In this document: positions 41,211-43,423 of the stretch, piece after piece
Layout of the letters: each line of letters begins with the position of its first letter
Position numbering within the stretch: the first letter of the stretch is position 1
Assembly (NCBI RefSeq): GCF_000710465.2
Contig: NZ_JAIZ01000365.1
Span: 12,939-56,361 of the forward strand
Length of the DNA stretch: 43,423 nt
Origin: Kitasatospora sp. MBT63
GTDB lineage: Bacteria > Actinomycetota > Actinomycetes > Streptomycetales > Streptomycetaceae
Direction of reading: 5' to 3'
Notes under the pieces: generated by a model
The model's input: only the letters and a program-made list of their open reading frames with translations
Databases searched by the model: none
Told to the model about the DNA's origin: nothing
Translations under genes and position numbers: made by a program

Positions 41211-43423
41211 TCAGCGCGTCCCCGACGAACTGCGGTTGCGGCGGCGCGAGTCGATCAACAGGTCCTGGACGTGCCGCAGCGGCCGCCCGTCCGCGTCCAG
41301 CGCGCGCCGGGTCCAGCTGCCGTCCGCGCCCAGGTGCCAGGACTGCGTCTCGTCCGACATCCCGAGGTCCAGCAGGCCGGACAGCTCCGCCCGGTGCGCC
41401 TGGTCGGCCACCCGCACCAGGGCCTCGATCCGGCGGTCCAGGTTGCGGTGCATCATGTCGGCGCTGCCGAACCACACCTCCGGATCGCCCCCGTTGCCGA
41501 ACACGAAGACCCGCGAGTGCTCCAGGAACCGGCCCAGGATGCTGCGGACCCGGATGTTCTCGCTCAGCCCGGCCACGCCCGGCCGGATCGCGCAGATGCC
41601 GCGCACCCACACGTCCACCGGCACCCCGGCCTGCGAGGCCCGGTAGAGCGCGTCGATCAGCTGCTCGTCGACGATCGAGTTGACCTTGACCTTCACGTAC
41701 GCCGGGCGCCCGGCCCGGTGGTGCGCGATCTCCGCGTTGATCCGCGAGACCAGCCCGTCCCGCAGCCCGCGCGGCGCGGTCAGCAGACGGCGGTAGGACT
41801 CGCGGCGCGAGTAGCCGGACAGCCGGTTGAACAGGTCCGACAGGTCCGCCCCGACCTGCTGGTCGGCGGTCAGCAGCCCCAGGTCCTCGTACAGCCGGGC
41901 GGTCTTGGGGTGGTAGTTGCCGGTGCCGACGTGCGAGTACCGGCGGAGCGTGTCGCCCTCCTGCCGGACCACCAGGGACAGCTTGCAGTGCGTCTTCAGG
42001 CCGATCAGCCCGTAGACCACGTGGCAGCCGGCCTCCTCCAGCTTGCGGGCCCACTTGATGTTGGCCTGCTCGTCGAACCGCGCCTTGATCTCGACCAGCA
42101 CCAGCACCTGCTTGCCGGACTCCGCGGCGTCGGTCAGCGCGTCGACGATCGGCGAGTCACCGGAGGTCCGGTACAGCGTCTGCTTGATCGCCAGCACGTG
42201 CGGGTCCGCCGCGGCCTGCTCCAGGAAGGCCTGAACCGAGGTGGAGAAGCTGTCGTACGGGTGGTGCAGCAGCACGTCCCGCTCGCGCATCGCGGCGAAG
42301 ATGTCCGGCTGCGAGGCGGACTCCACGTCGGTCAGCCCGCGCGCCGTGCCCGCCACGAACTTCGGGTACTTCAGCTCCGGCCGCTCCAGGTCCGCGAAGC
42401 CGAACAGCCCGGTCAGGTCGAGCGGGCCGGGCAACGGGAAGACCTCCGCCTCGGTGATGTTCAGCTCCCGGATCAGCAGGTCCAGGATGTACGGGTCGAT
42501 CGACTCCTCGACCTCCAGGCGCACCGGCGGGCCGAAGCGGCGCCGCATCAGCTCCTTCTCCAGCGCCTTGAGGATGTTCTCGGTGTCGTCCTCCTCCACC
42601 TCCAGGTCCTCGTTGCGAGTGACCCTGAAGGCGTGGTGCGCCAGCACCTCCATCCCCGGGAAGAGCTCCTCCAGGTGCGCGCCCATCACGTCCTCGAGCG
42701 GCACGTACCGCTGCGGGGACGCCTCCAGGAAGCGCGGCAGCGACTGCGGCACCTTCACCCGGGCGAAGTGCTTGTGCCCGGAGACCGGGTTGCGCACCAC
42801 CACCGCGAGGTTCAGGCTCAGCCCCGATATGTACGGGAACGGGTGGGCCGGGTCCACCGCCAGCGGGGTGAGCACGGGGAAGATCTGCTGCCGGAACAGG
42901 GCGTGCAGCCGGGACTGGTCCTTGTCCGCCAGCTCCGGCCAGCGGACCAACTCGATGCCCTCGGCGGCCAGGTCCGGCAGCACCTCCTGCTGGAAGGTGG
43001 CCGCGTGACGGGCCATCAGCTCCCGGGAGCGGCGCCAGATCAGGTCGAGCACCTCGCGCGGCTGCAGCCCGGACGCGGACTTCTGCGCGACCCCGGTGGC
43101 GATCCGGCGCTTCAGCCCGGCCACCCGGACCATGAAGAACTCGTCCAGGTTGGACGCGAAGATCGCCAGGAACTTGGCCCGCTCCAGCAGCGGGATGTTC
43201 GGGTCCTCCGCGAGTTCGAGCACCCGCTCGTTGAACGCCAGCCAGCTGCGCTCGCGGTCCAGGAAGCGGCCCTCGGGCAGCTCCTCGACCCCGGACTCGG
43301 CCGACGGGCCCGCGGACGCACCGGCGGCGCCGGCGACGGGCTGCTGCCCGTCCTCGGCCGCCAGGCCCAGCGCGAGGCCTGCGGGAAGGGCCGCGGCGGG
43401 CGTCGGCGGCGCGGCGGGCGTCC
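41211..43423 (-). CDS. ppk: Polyphosphate kinase 1 (5' end beyond the window)
   Basis: This protein makes polyphosphate from ATP at the membrane. The visible part has the N-terminal domain ([40 protein letters not shown]) and the catalytic domain with the phospho-histidine in [20 protein letters not shown] and [20 protein letters not shown]. The frame is open with no ATG or GTG start from codon 43223 to the window edge at 43423, and that part begins with an Ala/Pro/Gly-rich stretch. The start therefore lies outside. Family members without this extension start near the SWLAFNERV motif. It heads the ppk-CHAD-Nudix group. Confidence 0.95.
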   Translation of the reverse strand, partial: TPAAPPTPAAALPAGLALGLAAEDGQQPVAGAAGASAGPSAESGVEELPEGRFLDRERSWLAFNERVLELAEDPNIPLLERAKFLAIFASNLDEFFMVRVAGLKRRIATGVAQKSASGLQPREVLDLIWRRSRELMARHAATFQQEVLPDLAAEGIELVRWPELADKDQSRLHALFRQQIFPVLTPLAVDPAHPFPYISGLSLNLAVVVRNPVSGHKHFARVKVPQSLPRFLEASPQRYVPLEDVMGAHLEELFPGMEVLAHHAFRVTRNEDLEVEEDDTENILKALEKELMRRRFGPPVRLEVEESIDPYILDLLIRELNITEAEVFPLPGPLDLTGLFGFADLERPELKYPKFVAGTARGLTDVESASQPDIFAAMRERDVLLHHPYDSFSTSVQAFLEQAAADPHVLAIKQTLYRTSGDSPIVDALTDAAESGKQVLVLVEIKARFDEQANIKWARKLEEAGCHVVYGLIGLKTHCKLSLVVRQEGDTLRRYSHVGTGNYHPKTARLYEDLGLLTADQQVGADLSDLFNRLSGYSRRESYRRLLTAPRGLRDGLVSRINAEIAHHRAGRPAYVKVKVNSIVDEQLIDALYRASQAGVPVDVWVRGICAIRPGVAGLSENIRVRSILGRFLEHSRVFVFGNGGDPEVWFGSADMMHRNLDRRIEALVRVADQAHRAELSGLLDLGMSDETQSWHLGADGSWTRRALDADGRPLRHVQDLLIDSRRRNRSSSGTR

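Noticed and set aside
1..43423. CRISPR arrays, tRNA, rRNA and insertion sequences
   Set aside because: No regularly spaced repeats, cloverleaf sequences, rRNA blocks or transposase motifs were seen anywhere in the window.

Overview
This window is very GC-rich, with coding bias typical of the family Streptomycetaceae (Streptomyces or Kitasatospora). It carries many family-specific genes: glnR, rsiG, a Nur-type Fur regulator, DUF1416, DUF3099, a SCO6880-family protein and the pst/ppk/CHAD block. It looks like core chromosome. I see no integrase, transposase, tRNA, rRNA or CRISPR array.

Layout. (1) 1-3433: a 7-bp tandem repeat, a zincin-like metalloprotease (DUF2342), a DacB-type D,D-carboxypeptidase and, divergent from it, inorganic pyrophosphatase with a strong terminator. 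(2) 3502-5767: a decayed haem-iron locus. An iron-box promoter drives a haem oxygenase. After a long hairpin come the 3' tail of a membrane-anchored (HtaA-like) gene on the minus strand and, joined directly to it, the C-terminal part of a haem permease gene on the plus strand, followed by an intact HmuV ATPase. A deletion appears to have removed the middle of the locus. (3) 5778-12866: a housekeeping and regulatory run with dodecin, asparaginase, the c-di-GMP-dependent anti-sigma factor RsiG, D-aminoacyl-tRNA deacylase, a YgfZ-type folate-binding protein, a Nur regulator with all seven metal ligands, an FABP-like barrel, a 35-residue membrane microprotein, DsrE, DUF3099, DUF1416 and a rhodanese. 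(4) 13084-13201: a leaderless 26-codon cysteine-rich leader peptide upstream of the rhodanese operon. (5) 13411-20929: DUF2993, MoaD-like, glnR with a long structured 5' region, a LacI regulator, and an HtrA protease with a CssR/CssS two-component system. (6) 20947-28538: a secreted 5'-nucleotidase, then a five-gene type IV secretion-like operon (VirB4 ATPase, SCO6880 protein, VirB6-like, VirB8-like, small two-TM protein). (7) 28773-33011: a lytic transglycosylase/NlpC-P60 cell-wall hydrolase divergent from that operon, a PAP2 phosphatase, small conserved proteins, a lipoprotein and the copper sensor CsoR. (8) 33265-43423: a phosphate block with DUF47-Pit, pstSCAB behind a PHO box, Nudix, CHAD and polyphosphate kinase (5' end outside the window).

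How the genes work together. The right third gathers low-affinity (Pit) and high-affinity (Pst) phosphate uptake with polyphosphate synthesis and a polyphosphate-binding CHAD protein; the nucleotidase at 20947 could supply phosphate from outside the cell. HtrA-CssR-CssS is a self-contained envelope-stress module with phased 11-bp repeats in front of htrA. The cysteine leader, rhodanese, DUF1416, DsrE and perhaps MoaD form a sulfur-handling neighbourhood. The T4SS-like operon lacks a relaxase and coupling protein in this window but has a muralytic enzyme divergent from it. This fits a chromosomal secretion or DNA/protein export apparatus better than a mobile element.

Product names come from family motifs I could read. 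Promoters, operators and hairpins are pattern matches by eye. Starts that differ from the longest possible ORF were chosen on ribosome-binding sites and family length.
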